A stretch of 64,000 bases of DNA from an uncultured Ruegeria sp. (GCF_947500045.1 NZ_CANMQQ010000005.1:62001-126000), one strand, 5' to 3'; positions 35,780 through 45,720 are shown, counted from the stretch's first letter. Notes: generated by a model from the sequence alone, not told the origin. Numbers and translations are program-made.

Positions 35780-36754
35780 ATGCACAAACCGGTTCAATGG
35801 GGTGTTCTGGGTGCCTCGAAATTCGCAGCTCAGCAAATGGGGCCAGCCATACACGCCGCCCATGGCGCACGGCTTGCCGGGCTGGCCACGTCAGATTCGG
35901 CCAAGGCGGCACCCTTTCAACAGTTCTGCCCGGATGTCCGCGTCTATCAAGGTTATGACGATTTGCTGGCCGATCCAGTTATCGAAGCGGTCTATATCCC
36001 GCTGCCCAATCACCTGCATGTGGAATGGAGCCTTAGGGCGTTAGATGCGGGCAAGCATGTACTGTGCGAAAAGCCGATGACGATGCGCGCGGACGAGTTT
36101 GACACGTTGATAGCCAAACGCGATCAAACCGGCTTGCTTGCGGCTGAGGCCTACATGATCGTGCACCACCCCCAATGGCAACTGGTTCGCAGATTGATCG
36201 CCGATGGCGCGATTGGAAAACTTGTGCATGTGACCGGCGCGTTCAGCTATGACAATCGCGCCGATACGGGCAACATTCGCAATAGGCCCGAAACCGGCGG
36301 CGGAGGGCTGCGGGATATTGGGGTTTACGTCATAGGAAGCGCGCGCTTTGCGACCGGGCAAGAGCCGACCTCGGTCAGTGGTGCGATCCGATGGGAGAAT
36401 GACGTCGACGTCTTCACTGAAATTAGCGCGCAGTTTCCCGGCTTTACCTACACAACTTACGTGTCGACCCGAATGCACCCCCATCAGGAGATGGTGTTTC
36501 ATGGCGAAGGCGGCGTTATCCGCATGACCGCTCCGTTCAATGCGCGTGTATTTGGCGAGGCACGGGTTGAATTGCACCGACCTGGACTTGAAGTGCAGGT
36601 GACGCGGTTCCCAGGGGATGACCACTATAAGACACAGGTCGAGGCGTTTTGCCGCTCGGTCCGCGACGGGGACGACTATCCCTGTACGCTTGAATTTGCA
36701 CGCGGCACGCAAGAAGTAATTGATCGCGTGTTTGACAGCGCAACTTCGCTCTAG
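35780..36754 (+). CDS. Gfo/Idh/MocA-family oxidoreductase
   Basis: 324 residues from ATG 35780 (GGAAG upstream; the frame is open further 5' without a better site). Rossmann domain WGVLGASKFAAQQMGPAI, the EKPM motif VLCEKPMTMRADEF, and a C-terminal domain with GGGLRDIGVYVIGSARF. NAD(P)-dependent sugar or cyclitol dehydrogenase family; substrate unknown. It is not in an operon with transport genes and is only distantly similar to the oxidoreductase at 22121. Confidence 0.87.
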   Translation: MHKPVQWGVLGASKFAAQQMGPAIHAAHGARLAGLATSDSAKAAPFQQFCPDVRVYQGYDDLLADPVIEAVYIPLPNHLHVEWSLRALDAGKHVLCEKPMTMRADEFDTLIAKRDQTGLLAAEAYMIVHHPQWQLVRRLIADGAIGKLVHVTGAFSYDNRADTGNIRNRPETGGGGLRDIGVYVIGSARFATGQEPTSVSGAIRWENDVDVFTEISAQFPGFTYTTYVSTRMHPHQEMVFHGEGGVIRMTAPFNARVFGEARVELHRPGLEVQVTRFPGDDHYKTQVEAFCRSVRDGDDYPCTLEFARGTQEVIDRVFDSATSL

Positions 36755-36810
36755 CTTGCCACGCCTGTGGTGTCTCGATTAACCTGTTCTGACCGGATCA
36801 GGAGGGTTCA

Positions 36811-37080
36811 ATGGCGGGCGGTTGGGCGCGTGACGGCGCGGTAAGTGAACAAATCGAAGCGTCGATCTCTGATGAACTGGCGCGGATGCAGGCGAAAAAG
36901 CGGCTCGTAGGCGAAAGCTTGACCCACTGCGCCGAATGCGAAGAGCCGATCCCTGAAAAACGCCGCACCGCTTTGCCGGGGGTAAAACTGTGTCTGGAGT
37001 GTCAACAGGAACGGGACGGTAACTTTAAGATACGTGGTGGGATCAATCGGCGCGGTTCGAAAGACAGCCAGTTAAAGTAG
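36811..37080 (+). CDS. DksA/TraR-type C4 zinc-finger protein
   Basis: 89 residues. The C-terminal half has a four-cysteine zinc finger (HCAECEEPIPEKRR then LCLECQQERDG) of the DksA/TraR family; the N-terminal half is a short helix. It lacks the long coiled coil of full DksA, so it is a TraR-like small member that may bind the RNA polymerase secondary channel, or only share the finger. It lies 15 bp upstream of the transporter gene at 37096, possibly one transcript. Confidence 0.82.
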   Translation: MAGGWARDGAVSEQIEASISDELARMQAKKRLVGESLTHCAECEEPIPEKRRTALPGVKLCLECQQERDGNFKIRGGINRRGSKDSQLK

Positions 37081-37095
37081 CGCGAGGAGCATCTG

Positions 37096-37989
37096 GTGCA
37101 GGATCAACCGCAGAGATTATCACTGCTGCACAATGGGTTGGTCCTTGGGTTTCTGGCTGCGTTTCTCTGGGGCACGCACAGTGTCATCGTGCGTTACCTG
37201 ACCAGTGATCTCGGTGGGTTACAGATTGCCGTCTCGCGCTTGTTCATAGCCGCACTTGCTATTTTCTGCATGTTGCGTGTGATGGATGCGCGGATCTCGA
37301 TCCGGTTCAGAGATTGGAATTTCCGCCTTGCTGTGCTGTCAACGGTCGTAAATTACATCCTGTTCCATATTGGGCTTGAGCACACAGGCGCTGCGAATGC
37401 GATGGTGTTAGAGAATACCGCGCCATTCTTCGTTCTGATCTTCTTGTATTTTTTCGCAGATGCAATGATTGGTCGCACCGAAATTCTTGCAACTTTGCTG
37501 GCAATTTTCGGCGTTTTTCTGACGGTTTACCAGGATTTTGAGGGTGGCGGGGAACCCTTGATCGGCGATCTGATGGAAATTGGGGCAGGGCTTAGCTGGG
37601 CCGTGTTTCTGATTTCAAGCAGTCGGGCGATGCAGACGTCGAAAACAACGCCCGAGCGGTTGAATTTCCTGTTCGGCATCTTCCTGTGTTCCGGCATTCT
37701 GTTGGTGCCGTTGGCGGCGTTTTCGCTACAGATACCCACCGCAATTGACGTGGTTTTCCTGATCCTGCTGGGTGTATTTCCAACAGCGCTGGCCTATTAC
37801 CTCTGGTACGAGGCGGCAGCACGGGTCTCGACATTGACGGCGACGTTGATGTTCGCCGCGTCGGTCGTATTTACGTTCATAAACTCGGCGCTGTTTCTGG
37901 GGGCCACCATTACACCACCTGCTGTTGTTGGGGCACTTTTGATCGTTGCGGCCATCTTCCTGACCACATTGAAAAAAACCCGAACCTAG
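37096..37989 (+). CDS. DMT superfamily (EamA) permease
   Basis: 297 residues starting at GTG 37096 with GAGGAG upstream. Ten hydrophobic helices in two EamA repeats; conserved features such as LENTAPFFVLIFLYFFADAMIG and the second-repeat FPTALAYYLWYEAAARVSTLTATLMF. Substrate unknown. It follows the DksA-like gene by 15 bp. A hairpin separates it from the convergent pepF. Confidence 0.86.
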   Translation: MQDQPQRLSLLHNGLVLGFLAAFLWGTHSVIVRYLTSDLGGLQIAVSRLFIAALAIFCMLRVMDARISIRFRDWNFRLAVLSTVVNYILFHIGLEHTGAANAMVLENTAPFFVLIFLYFFADAMIGRTEILATLLAIFGVFLTVYQDFEGGGEPLIGDLMEIGAGLSWAVFLISSSRAMQTSKTTPERLNFLFGIFLCSGILLVPLAAFSLQIPTAIDVVFLILLGVFPTALAYYLWYEAAARVSTLTATLMFAASVVFTFINSALFLGATITPPAVVGALLIVAAIFLTTLKKTRT

Positions 37990-37992
37990 CAA

Positions 37993-38014
37993 GGGCAGCC
38001 CCTGTCGGCTGCCC
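37993..38014. terminator. Hairpin between the EamA gene and pepF
   Basis: Perfect 8-bp arms GGGCAGCC / GGCTGCCC, 6-nt loop, between two converging stops. There is no T-run; probably a shared terminator of modest strength. Confidence 0.5.
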
Positions 38015-38022
38015 CTGATCAA

Positions 38023-39843
38023 TTAGCGCTCCATCGCCTCCAGCTCGTCGATGAAGCCCGAGATCATGGACAGGCCTTTGTCCCAAAATTCCGGATCGCT
38101 GGCATCCAGCCCGAACGGCGCAAGCAATTCCTTGTGGTGCTTTGAGCCACCGGCGCGCAGCATTTCGAAATATTTGTCTTCGAAACCTTCGGCACCGCTT
38201 TCGTAAACCGAATAGAGCGCATTCACGAGGCCGTCGCCAAAGGCATAGGCATAAACGTAGAAGGGTGAATGGACGAAATGGGGGATATAGGCCCAGAAGG
38301 TCTCATACCCGTCCATGAATTCGAACGCGGGGCCAAGGCTTTCGGCCTGAACGCTCATCCACAGGGCGTTGATGTCGTCCGGTGTCAACTCACCTTCGCG
38401 GCGGGCAGCGTGGAGCTTGCATTCGAAGTCGTAGAAGGCGATTTGCCGGACGACGGTGTTGATCATATCCTCGACCTTCCCGGCTAGCAGTACTTTACGC
38501 TGCTGCGGGGTTTCCGCCTGATCCAGCATTTTTCGGAAGGTCAGCATTTCGCCAAACACGCTGGCGGTTTCGGCCAAGGTCAGCGGGGTGGATGACAGCA
38601 TCTCACCCTGATCGGCTGCTAGTACCTGATGCACACCGTGACCCAGTTCGTGTGCCAGTGTCATCACGTCGCGCGGTTTGCCCAGATAGTTGAGCATCAC
38701 ATAAGGATGAACATCGGTGACGGTGGGGTGTGCAAAGGCGCCGGGCGCTTTGCCTGGTTTCACCGCCGCGTCGATCCACCCTTTTGAAAAGAAGGGCGCT
38801 GCGATTTCACCCATACGAGGGTCAAACGCGTCATATGCGTCCATCACAGTCTTCTCGGCCTCGTTCCAACCGACAATCCGAGTATCTTCCATCGGCAGGG
38901 GCGCGTTGCGATCCCAGACCTGCATCACGTCCAGACCCAGCCATTTGCGTTTCAACTCGTAATACCGGTGGCTGAGCTTGGGATAAGCGGCCACAACCGC
39001 TTCGCGCAGGGCTTCGACTACTTCTGGCTCGACATCATTTGACAGATGGCGACCGGTCTGGGCAGTTGGCATTTTGCGCCAGCGATCTACAATCTCTTTT
39101 TCCTTCGCTTGCGTATTGTGAACGCGCGCGAAAGTTTTGATATTGTGCTGAAATACCTCAGCAAGTTCACGCGCGGCGGCTTCGCGTTTGGTGCGATCCT
39201 GCTCGGTCAACAGGTTCAGCGTGCCTTCGATGTTCAGCTCTTCTCCGTCGACGGTAAAGGTCAGCCCTGCGATGGTTTCATCGAACAGACGCTCCCACGC
39301 GTCACCGACCACGCCCAGATCGTGCAGGAACTTTTCCAACTCGTCCGACAACTGATAAGGCTTCATTGCACGGATGCGGCGGAAGACGGGTTCATACCGG
39401 GCCAGATCAGCATTGGCATCGAAATGAGCATTCAGCCCGTCATCATCGATACGGTTGATCTCAAGCGTGAAGAACACCAGCGGCGTGGTGAAGACAGTGA
39501 TCTTTTCCTGCATATCCGACAGGAATTTGGCGCGGTCCGCATCTGTGGTCAGCTGGTAATAGCGCAGACCTGCAAAAGACATGATGCGCCCGGCAATGGC
39601 GTTGATTTTTTCATTGCGATGCACGCAAGTCAGCAGGCCATTGGCATCCAGTTCGGCCAGCTTGCCTTCGTAATCGGCGGCAAAAGAGGCACATTCCTGT
39701 TCCAGCCAGTCCAGATCGCGCGACAGCTCTTTGGCGTCTTCCGAGGTATAGAGATCCGTCAAATCCCATTCTGGCAAGTTGCCCAGATCATCGGCACCGC
39801 CGCCAGCGTTTACGTCACGGACGGGGAAGGGAAGGTCGCGCAT
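38023..39843 (-). CDS. pepF: M3-family oligoendopeptidase F
   Basis: 606 residues, normal for PepF. The zinc motif HELGH (in LAHELGHGVHQ) and the downstream Glu ligand region (TPLTLAETASVFGEM) are intact, and the N-terminal helical M3 domain (~110-190) is present. It is a cytoplasmic zinc peptidase that degrades oligopeptides of about 7-17 residues. No signal peptide. Stands alone on the minus strand, upstream (in transcription) of the EamA-gene hairpin. Confidence 0.94.
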   Translation of the reverse strand: MRDLPFPVRDVNAGGGADDLGNLPEWDLTDLYTSEDAKELSRDLDWLEQECASFAADYEGKLAELDANGLLTCVHRNEKINAIAGRIMSFAGLRYYQLTTDADRAKFLSDMQEKITVFTTPLVFFTLEINRIDDDGLNAHFDANADLARYEPVFRRIRAMKPYQLSDELEKFLHDLGVVGDAWERLFDETIAGLTFTVDGEELNIEGTLNLLTEQDRTKREAAARELAEVFQHNIKTFARVHNTQAKEKEIVDRWRKMPTAQTGRHLSNDVEPEVVEALREAVVAAYPKLSHRYYELKRKWLGLDVMQVWDRNAPLPMEDTRIVGWNEAEKTVMDAYDAFDPRMGEIAAPFFSKGWIDAAVKPGKAPGAFAHPTVTDVHPYVMLNYLGKPRDVMTLAHELGHGVHQVLAADQGEMLSSTPLTLAETASVFGEMLTFRKMLDQAETPQQRKVLLAGKVEDMINTVVRQIAFYDFECKLHAARREGELTPDDINALWMSVQAESLGPAFEFMDGYETFWAYIPHFVHSPFYVYAYAFGDGLVNALYSVYESGAEGFEDKYFEMLRAGGSKHHKELLAPFGLDASDPEFWDKGLSMISGFIDELEAMER

Positions 39844-39922
39844 GGATCACCTCGAATAAACTGTGTTGGCAAACATTTAGGCGCGGCACGCCCGGATCAC
39901 AAGCAGCCTGTCTGATCAGACC

Positions 39923-40894
39923 CTAGTGACACTGTTCAGGTTTGGGCTTTGCCGTGGCTGCCGCAAAATGCGTGGCCAGTTGGTCGAAGACCGGGCCGCG
40001 AACTTCGGGTCCTTCCATCAGAACCTCGTGTTCGCCGTCGGGTATCTCGATCAGAGTGCCGCTGGGCCAGTTCGCCATGCGGGCACGGATTGCCTTGCGG
40101 TCCACGATCTGTTCATGGCTGCCAAGGAAGGTCAGCGTAGGGATATCAGGTGCGGTCTGTTCCATCAGCCAGGCGCATTCATCCAACGCTTCGCGCAGCC
40201 AGATCGTCGACGGTGCACCCAAAGCCAGTTCCGGATGCGCAGCCAGTTGATCGCGCATCATCTGGTACATCTCGGGGTCGCGGGTCAGCACGTTGCCTTC
40301 GAACGGTTGCGAGATCACATAGCTGTCCAGAGATGTTGTAGGGGGTGTTTTCTCACCCAGACCCAGACGTGGCCCCCAATAGGCCGTCAACTGGCTGAGC
40401 GGTTTCATGATCGGCGTGAAGAAAATGCCCCACATCGGACCCGTGAAGGCGCAGGCCGCGAAATCGGCCCCTTCCAGAACGGCACGCAGCCCAATCGCTC
40501 CGCCCATTGAATGGCCGATCACATACCACGGTTTGGGCAGGTCCAATTGCCCGGCCAGTTCAAGTACGGCGCGTACGTCATGCTGATAGTCGGTGAACTG
40601 TTCAACATGACCGATGCGGGGATCATCCAGCGGGCGGTCTGCAAGCCCTTGGCCGCGCCAGTCAACCGACAGGCTGGCATAGCCACGGTTCACGAACTCT
40701 TTAGCCGTGTCGCCGTATTTCTCAACATATTCCGTACGGCCGGGGAACAGCATCACCGTACCGCGTGCGTCACCTTTGGGCAGCCAATGCGCCACCCGAA
40801 TGCGTTTGCCGTCTTCGGTGGTCAGCCAATGCGCTGCACCACCGGCAGGGCCGCCGGCCACGTCTTCGAACAAGGGGGCCGGCGTGTACTCCAT
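39923..40894 (-). CDS. Alpha/beta hydrolase, lysophospholipase type
   Basis: 323 residues with the serine-hydrolase nucleophile elbow GHSMGG, a preceding oxyanion region (VMLFPGRTEYVEKYGDTAKEFVNRGYASLSVDWRGQG), and late Asp/His (DGEHEVLMEGPEVR). It matches the monoacylglycerol lipase/lysophospholipase (PldB-like) group acting on membrane-derived lipids. It starts one base inside the stop of the SCP2-domain gene, so the two are translated together, which fits a lipid-handling pair. Confidence 0.87.
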   Translation of the reverse strand: MEYTPAPLFEDVAGGPAGGAAHWLTTEDGKRIRVAHWLPKGDARGTVMLFPGRTEYVEKYGDTAKEFVNRGYASLSVDWRGQGLADRPLDDPRIGHVEQFTDYQHDVRAVLELAGQLDLPKPWYVIGHSMGGAIGLRAVLEGADFAACAFTGPMWGIFFTPIMKPLSQLTAYWGPRLGLGEKTPPTTSLDSYVISQPFEGNVLTRDPEMYQMMRDQLAAHPELALGAPSTIWLREALDECAWLMEQTAPDIPTLTFLGSHEQIVDRKAIRARMANWPSGTLIEIPDGEHEVLMEGPEVRGPVFDQLATHFAAATAKPKPEQCH

Positions 40895-41184
40895 CAGGCC
40901 AGCACCGAAGCAAGTTTCATGGCAATTCCCATATCCCCATCCACGCTCAGCTTGCCGGACATAAACGCGCCTGTCGGGTTCAAGTCGCCGCTGAGGATCT
41001 GTTCGAACGTATCCGCATCAGCGCTAAGGGTCACATCAGCCTCTTCGTCGCTGACCCGTGCGCCGCTTGCATCCAGAATGATTGACCCCAGATCGGCAAT
41101 TGCGAATTTGGCCGATGCGTCAAAATCGCCACCCGACAGTTTTTCATTCAATGCCGCCGCGGCTTTTTCCAGAATATCGCTCAT
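40894..41184 (-). CDS. SCP2 sterol-binding-domain protein
   Basis: 96 residues from ATG 41184 (MSDILEKAAAALNEKL); the open frame upstream is not homologous. The whole protein is an SCP2 domain (IADLGSIILDASG, VTLSADADTFEQILSGDLNPTGAFMSGKLSVDGDMGIAMKLASVL), which forms a tunnel for fatty acyl or other lipid ligands. It overlaps the lysophospholipase gene by one base, consistent with passing lipid to or from that enzyme. Ligand unknown. Confidence 0.88.
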   Translation of the reverse strand: MSDILEKAAAALNEKLSGGDFDASAKFAIADLGSIILDASGARVSDEEADVTLSADADTFEQILSGDLNPTGAFMSGKLSVDGDMGIAMKLASVLA

Positions 41185-41253
41185 GGTCTTCCTCATATTG
41201 TTCATGCGCCGTGAATGGACATCCCCGGTCGCTACGCTACACTGAGCATTGTT

Positions 41254-41823
41254 ATGGGTATTGCAATCAACAATCTCAAAGATACCGTCGCGGCACTTGC
41301 TGCGATAGTCACGTTTTCCACCAGTTGCGCTGCGCAGCAGGCGGATTTGCGCGACGAAGCGACGCTGTTGCAGCAACTGGCACAATCCACGCCCGCGCAG
41401 TCCATCGGTTTGGACCGGCAGTTGCAGGCGCTGTGGGCGCAGTCGGGATCAGCCTCGGCGGATTTACTGCTGGAGCGTGGGCGCGAAGCGCTTGAGGACG
41501 GTGATGTCGAAGCTGCGCTTGATCATCTGACGGCACTAACGGATCACGCGCCCGAGTTTGCCGAGGGCTGGCATGTACGTGCCTCGGCCTTCTTTGGGAT
41601 CGAACGGTTCGGTATGGCTGCCGCTGATCTGGAACACGCCTTGACCCTGAACCCCAGTAATTATGAGGCGATTTACGGCCTTGGACTGATCTTCGAGATC
41701 GTGGGCAAACCTGAACAGGCGTTCAACGCCTATTCGCGCGCGCTGGCTATACATCCCCATCACGAAGAAGTAACCAATGCCGTGAATCGGCTGAAGCCTC
41801 AGGTTGAAGGCAAGGCGCTGTAG
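41254..41823 (+). CDS. TPR-repeat protein with signal peptide
   Basis: About 189 residues from ATG 41254; an ATG at 41215 would add 13 residues of non-signal sequence. The N-terminus (VAALAAIVTFSTSCAAQ) looks like a Sec or weak lipoprotein signal ending near Cys, so it is probably periplasmic. The rest is tetratricopeptide-like (EAALDHLTALTDHAPEFAEGWHVRASAFF, then MAAADLEHALTLNPSNYEAIYGLG and KPEQAFNAYSRALAIHPHH), about three to four repeats for protein-protein contacts. It is followed 23 bp later by the helicase. Function unknown. Confidence 0.75.
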   Translation: MGIAINNLKDTVAALAAIVTFSTSCAAQQADLRDEATLLQQLAQSTPAQSIGLDRQLQALWAQSGSASADLLLERGREALEDGDVEAALDHLTALTDHAPEFAEGWHVRASAFFGIERFGMAAADLEHALTLNPSNYEAIYGLGLIFEIVGKPEQAFNAYSRALAIHPHHEEVTNAVNRLKPQVEGKAL

Positions 41824-41846
41824 GTCTCAGGGCGCAGGGGGCAAAG

Positions 41847-44657
41847 GTGAACGGGTCATCCCGGGTAGTGGCCGTACTTGGCCCGACGAACACAGGCAAA
41901 ACCCATTACGCAATCGAACGTATGCTGGGATACCGGACTGGTGTCATTGGCCTGCCGCTGCGTCTTCTGGCGCGCGAGGTCTATGATAAGATCGTCGCCA
42001 TTCGCGGCCCTTCTGTCGTCGCGCTGGTGACCGGAGAGGAACGTATCGTACCACCGCGCACCCAGTATTGGGTTTGCACCGTCGAAGCGATGCCCGAAGG
42101 GATGGGCGCGGATTTTGTGGCGATTGACGAAATTCAGCTCTGTACGGACCCCGAACGCGGCCATGTGTTCACCGACCGACTGCTGCGCGCGCGCGGGACG
42201 CATGAAACGCTGTTTCTGGGCTCCGATACTCTGCGCGGCGCGATTGCAGCGCTTGTGCCAGAGGCGCAGTTTGTTCGGCGCGAACGGATGTCGCAGCTGG
42301 TTTATTCCGGCTCCAAAAAGATCAGTCGGATGCCCGCGCGCAGTGCGATTGTTGGGTTCTCGGTCGACAATGTCTATGCCATCGCCGAATTGCTGCGCCG
42401 TCAAAAGGGCGGGGCGGCGGTGGTCATGGGGGCACTCAGCCCGCGCACGCGGAATGCGCAGGTGGACCTCTACCAGAATGGCGAGGTTGATTATCTGGTG
42501 GCAACCGATGCCATTGGCATGGGTTTGAACCTTGATGTGAACCATGTTGCGTTTTCATCGCTGTCCAAATTCGATGGCCGACGCATGCGCCCCTTGGCCC
42601 CAAACGAATTGGCACAGATTGCAGGCCGGGCAGGGCGCGGCATGGCGGACGGCACGTTCGGTGTAACGGGTGAGGCCCCACCGCTGGACGATGGTGTCGT
42701 TCAGGCAATCATGGACAGCCGTTTTACGCCAATGAAGAAACTGAACTGGCGGAATGCCGCTTTGCGGTTCGGCTCGATCGAGGCGCTGATCGACTCGCTT
42801 GAGGTCAGCCCAGACAACGAAAGCCTGATCAAAGCGCGGCCCGCTGACGACCTGAATGCGCTGAAATCTCTGTCTCAGGTCACCGAAGTCATGGCTCGCG
42901 CCAGCGACGCTCCATCGGTCCGATTGCTGTGGGATGTCTGCCGAATCCCCGATTTTCGCGGCATAAGCCACGCTGAACATGCCAGCCTGCTTGAAGTGAT
43001 CTATGGCCACCTGCACGAGCGGGGGAATATTCCGGATGATTTCTTGGCGCGGCAAATCCGCCGAATCGACCGGACAGATGGAGATATTGATGCGCTGTCC
43101 AAAAGGTTGGCATATATTCGCACCTGGACATATGTTGCGCAACGAAACGGCTGGGTGCGTGACGAATCCCATTGGCGCGAGGAAACGCGCACTGTAGAAG
43201 ACAGGCTGTCGGACGCTCTGCATGACCGTTTGACCCAACGATTTGTGGACCGGCGCACGTCAGTGTTGCTGCGCCGGCTCAAACAGAAGGAGGCCCTTTT
43301 GGCCGAAGTAAATGACAAGGGTGAAGTGACCGTCGAAGGCGAATTCGTCGGTCGTCTGGAAGGGTTCCGGTTCACGCCGGACAAAGCCGCGCAGGGAACC
43401 GAGGCGAAAGCTTTGAAATCGGCCTCGCTGCAAGCACTTGCGCCGCAATTCCATCTGCGTGCGGATCGCTTCTATAACGCGCCCGATACCGAGATTGATT
43501 TCACTGATCAGGGTGGCCTGATGTGGGGCGAATATGCCGTCGGCAAACTGGTTGCCGGCGCTGAGCCTCTCAACCCGATGGTCGAGGTTTTTGTGGATGA
43601 GGCCGCAGGGCCCGATGTCGAGCAGAAAGTGCAGCGCCGCCTGCAGCATTTCATCGACCGCAAAGTTGCCGCACTGTTTGAGCCGCTGTTGAACCTGTCT
43701 CGGGACGAGGAACTGACTGGTCTGGCCAGAGGTTTTGCCTTCCGCATGGTCGAGGCGCTGGGCGTGCTGCCCCGCGCTGTTGTCGCACAAGAGGTCAAGG
43801 ATCTGGATCAGGACGCCCGTGGTGCATTGCGCAAACACGGCATCCGCTTCGGTCAATTCACCATATTCATGCCGCTGCTGCTGAAACCCGCACCTACGCG
43901 CCTGCGTCTGGTGCTGTGGGCGCTGGCTGGCGGTTTGCAGGAATTCCCCGATGCACCGCCTCCGGGTCTGGTCACAGTTCCCGTCGCCAAGGACGCGCCG
44001 CAAGGGTATGATACCATGTGTGGCTACCGTGATGCGGGCGAGCGTTCGATCCGCATCGACATGCTGGAACGTCTGGCTGATATGCTGCGGTCCGAGGACA
44101 GCCGGGGTGGCTTTGAAGCCAAGCCCGACATGCTTTCGATTACGGGTATGACGCTGGAACAGTTTGCCGACCTGATGCAAGGGCTGGGCTATAAGGCTGA
44201 ACGCGGCGAGCGGGAAAAGGTAAAGTCCGCAGTGGCTACACAACCTGCTGCTGATGCGCCGGAAGCCTCTGTCGCCGAAGAAACCCTGGCAACAGACAGT
44301 GTGACGGATGAGGTTGTCGCGACCGCCGAGGCGCCAGCCGAGGCCACTGAAAGCACCAAGGCGACAGTCGAGGCTCCTGCATCAGAACCCACATCGGACG
44401 AGCCCGAGGTCGAGGTGTTCTTCACCTTCACCTGGGGTCGCCAGCGCCAGCAGAACCGTGGTCCGCGTCGCGAACAAGGGCAGGGCAAAGGCAAGCCGCG
44501 CGGTAAACCTCAGGACGGGCGCAAACCGCAGGGCAAGAAGGGGGGCAAACCACAAGGGGCCAAATCCTTCTCGTCGCGGCCTCCGAAAAAGGAAAAGGCT
44601 ATCGATCCCGACAACCCGTTTGCTGCGGCACTGATGGGTTTGAAGGACGGCAACTGA
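41847..44657 (+). CDS. SUV3-like DEAD/DExH RNA helicase with basic C-terminal tail
   Basis: 936 residues from GTG 41847 (AGGGGG upstream). Walker A GPTNTGKT (12-19), DEIQ (94-97) in place of DEAD, and a helicase C-terminal domain with QIAGRAGRGM mark the SUV3/mitochondrial RNA-degradosome helicase type that is common in alphaproteobacteria; a SUV3-C-like region follows (~600-700). Residues ~755-850 are an Ala/Glu/Thr-rich linker, and the last ~70 are Lys/Arg/Gln/Gly-rich, likely RNA-binding and disordered. The next gene (S4 RNA-binding) starts 6 bp after the stop, supporting an RNA-metabolism operon. Confidence 0.88.
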   Translation: MNGSSRVVAVLGPTNTGKTHYAIERMLGYRTGVIGLPLRLLAREVYDKIVAIRGPSVVALVTGEERIVPPRTQYWVCTVEAMPEGMGADFVAIDEIQLCTDPERGHVFTDRLLRARGTHETLFLGSDTLRGAIAALVPEAQFVRRERMSQLVYSGSKKISRMPARSAIVGFSVDNVYAIAELLRRQKGGAAVVMGALSPRTRNAQVDLYQNGEVDYLVATDAIGMGLNLDVNHVAFSSLSKFDGRRMRPLAPNELAQIAGRAGRGMADGTFGVTGEAPPLDDGVVQAIMDSRFTPMKKLNWRNAALRFGSIEALIDSLEVSPDNESLIKARPADDLNALKSLSQVTEVMARASDAPSVRLLWDVCRIPDFRGISHAEHASLLEVIYGHLHERGNIPDDFLARQIRRIDRTDGDIDALSKRLAYIRTWTYVAQRNGWVRDESHWREETRTVEDRLSDALHDRLTQRFVDRRTSVLLRRLKQKEALLAEVNDKGEVTVEGEFVGRLEGFRFTPDKAAQGTEAKALKSASLQALAPQFHLRADRFYNAPDTEIDFTDQGGLMWGEYAVGKLVAGAEPLNPMVEVFVDEAAGPDVEQKVQRRLQHFIDRKVAALFEPLLNLSRDEELTGLARGFAFRMVEALGVLPRAVVAQEVKDLDQDARGALRKHGIRFGQFTIFMPLLLKPAPTRLRLVLWALAGGLQEFPDAPPPGLVTVPVAKDAPQGYDTMCGYRDAGERSIRIDMLERLADMLRSEDSRGGFEAKPDMLSITGMTLEQFADLMQGLGYKAERGEREKVKSAVATQPAADAPEASVAEETLATDSVTDEVVATAEAPAEATESTKATVEAPASEPTSDEPEVEVFFTFTWGRQRQQNRGPRREQGQGKGKPRGKPQDGRKPQGKKGGKPQGAKSFSSRPPKKEKAIDPDNPFAAALMGLKDGN

Positions 44658-44663
44658 TCGCCC

Positions 44664-45029
44664 ATGGCAGAGGCCAAGCTGCGGATCGACAAATGGTTAT
44701 GGCAGGCGCGGTTCTTCAAGACCCGTAGCCTGGCCACCAAACAGGTCAGCGGCGGTCATGTCCGATTGAATGGAAACCGGGTGCTAAAACCGGCGCAAGC
44801 CGTGGCGCCCGGGGACGTTCTGACTTTCCCTCAGGGGCGGATCGTTCGGGTCGTTCGCATCGAAAAACTGGGCGAACGCCGCGGCCCGGCACCCGAAGCG
44901 CAAACGTTGTACTTCGATATGACGGAAAAGCAGGACGCACCGCCCAGAAACCCCGGATTTGAGGGAAAAGGTCGTCCAACCAAGAAAGATCGCCGTGCGC
45001 TTGATCTTTCTCGTACGCAAGATGACTGA
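44664..45029 (+). CDS. S4-domain RNA-binding protein (Hsp15-like)
   Basis: 121 residues. The N-terminal S4 domain (RIDKWLWQARFFKTRSLATKQVSGGHVRLNGNR) is that of HslR/Hsp15, which recycles 50S subunits carrying nascent chains; the C-terminus is basic (RPTKKDRRALDLSR). It lies 6 bp after the helicase gene, so probably in one transcript. Hsp15 itself is heat-inducible; no heat-shock promoter is evident here. Confidence 0.88.
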   Translation: MAEAKLRIDKWLWQARFFKTRSLATKQVSGGHVRLNGNRVLKPAQAVAPGDVLTFPQGRIVRVVRIEKLGERRGPAPEAQTLYFDMTEKQDAPPRNPGFEGKGRPTKKDRRALDLSRTQDD

Positions 45030-45097
45030 TCCCACCTTGAAGAGAGGGCCAGACTGAATTAGCTAGACGCCCAAATGCGCAAACGGGAATTCCAACC

Positions 45098-45436
45098 ATG
45101 ACCTATGTCGTCACCGAAAACTGCATCGCCTGTAAATACACCGATTGTGTCGAGGTATGCCCGGTGGATTGTTTTTATGAAGGTGAAAACACGCTGGTCA
45201 TTCATCCCGACGAATGCATCGACTGCGGCGTGTGCGAACCCGAATGCCCTGCCGACGCGATCCGCCCCGACACTGAGCCGGGAATGGAGCAATGGGTCGA
45301 GTTCAACCGCAAATTCTCAGAGCAATGGCCGGTTATTATCACCAAGAAAGACCCGTTGCCCGGAGCTGAAGAACGCGATGGTGAAGAGGGTAAAATGGAG
45401 AAGTATTTCTCCGAAGCGCCCGGCGAAGGCGGATAA
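45098..45436 (+). CDS. fdxA: 7Fe-8S ferredoxin (FdxA type)
   Basis: 112 residues, the usual size of FdxA/ferredoxin II. N-terminal cluster cysteines are in [18 protein letters not shown] and the second set in [12 protein letters not shown], followed by a ~60-residue tail. It carries one 3Fe-4S and one 4Fe-4S cluster and moves electrons in the cytoplasm. The order fdxA then carD is frequent in alphaproteobacteria. GGGAA precedes the ATG. A 284-bp spacer separates it from carD. Confidence 0.93.
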   Translation: MTYVVTENCIACKYTDCVEVCPVDCFYEGENTLVIHPDECIDCGVCEPECPADAIRPDTEPGMEQWVEFNRKFSEQWPVIITKKDPLPGAEERDGEEGKMEKYFSEAPGEGG

Positions 45437-45720
45437 GCGATTCGGCTTTACCCCACCCGGATTTTGGTACAACACGTTCTCGTATCATCCTGAAGTAGAT
45501 GGATATTATACCGCTTAGTGGGGGTCGGTCTTTTGAGTGTCTCAGTTTTGTGATATACTCAATACCTGAATGATGACTGAGATTGGGATGTGCTCCGTAA
45601 GTATACTCGCTTTGGAGTTCTAAATTATTGACAAAACAGCCACCTGCCGGGGCCAGATAAGGCCACGGATGGGTATTTTGTCGTCTCGCAGCCCGGTCTC
45701 GTAACCAAGGAAGAATCTGA

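Noticed and set aside
45588-45623. 11-codon leader peptide before carD
   Set aside because: Start context is poor, no control-codon run or attenuator hairpin accompanies it, and the reading frame is likely chance.
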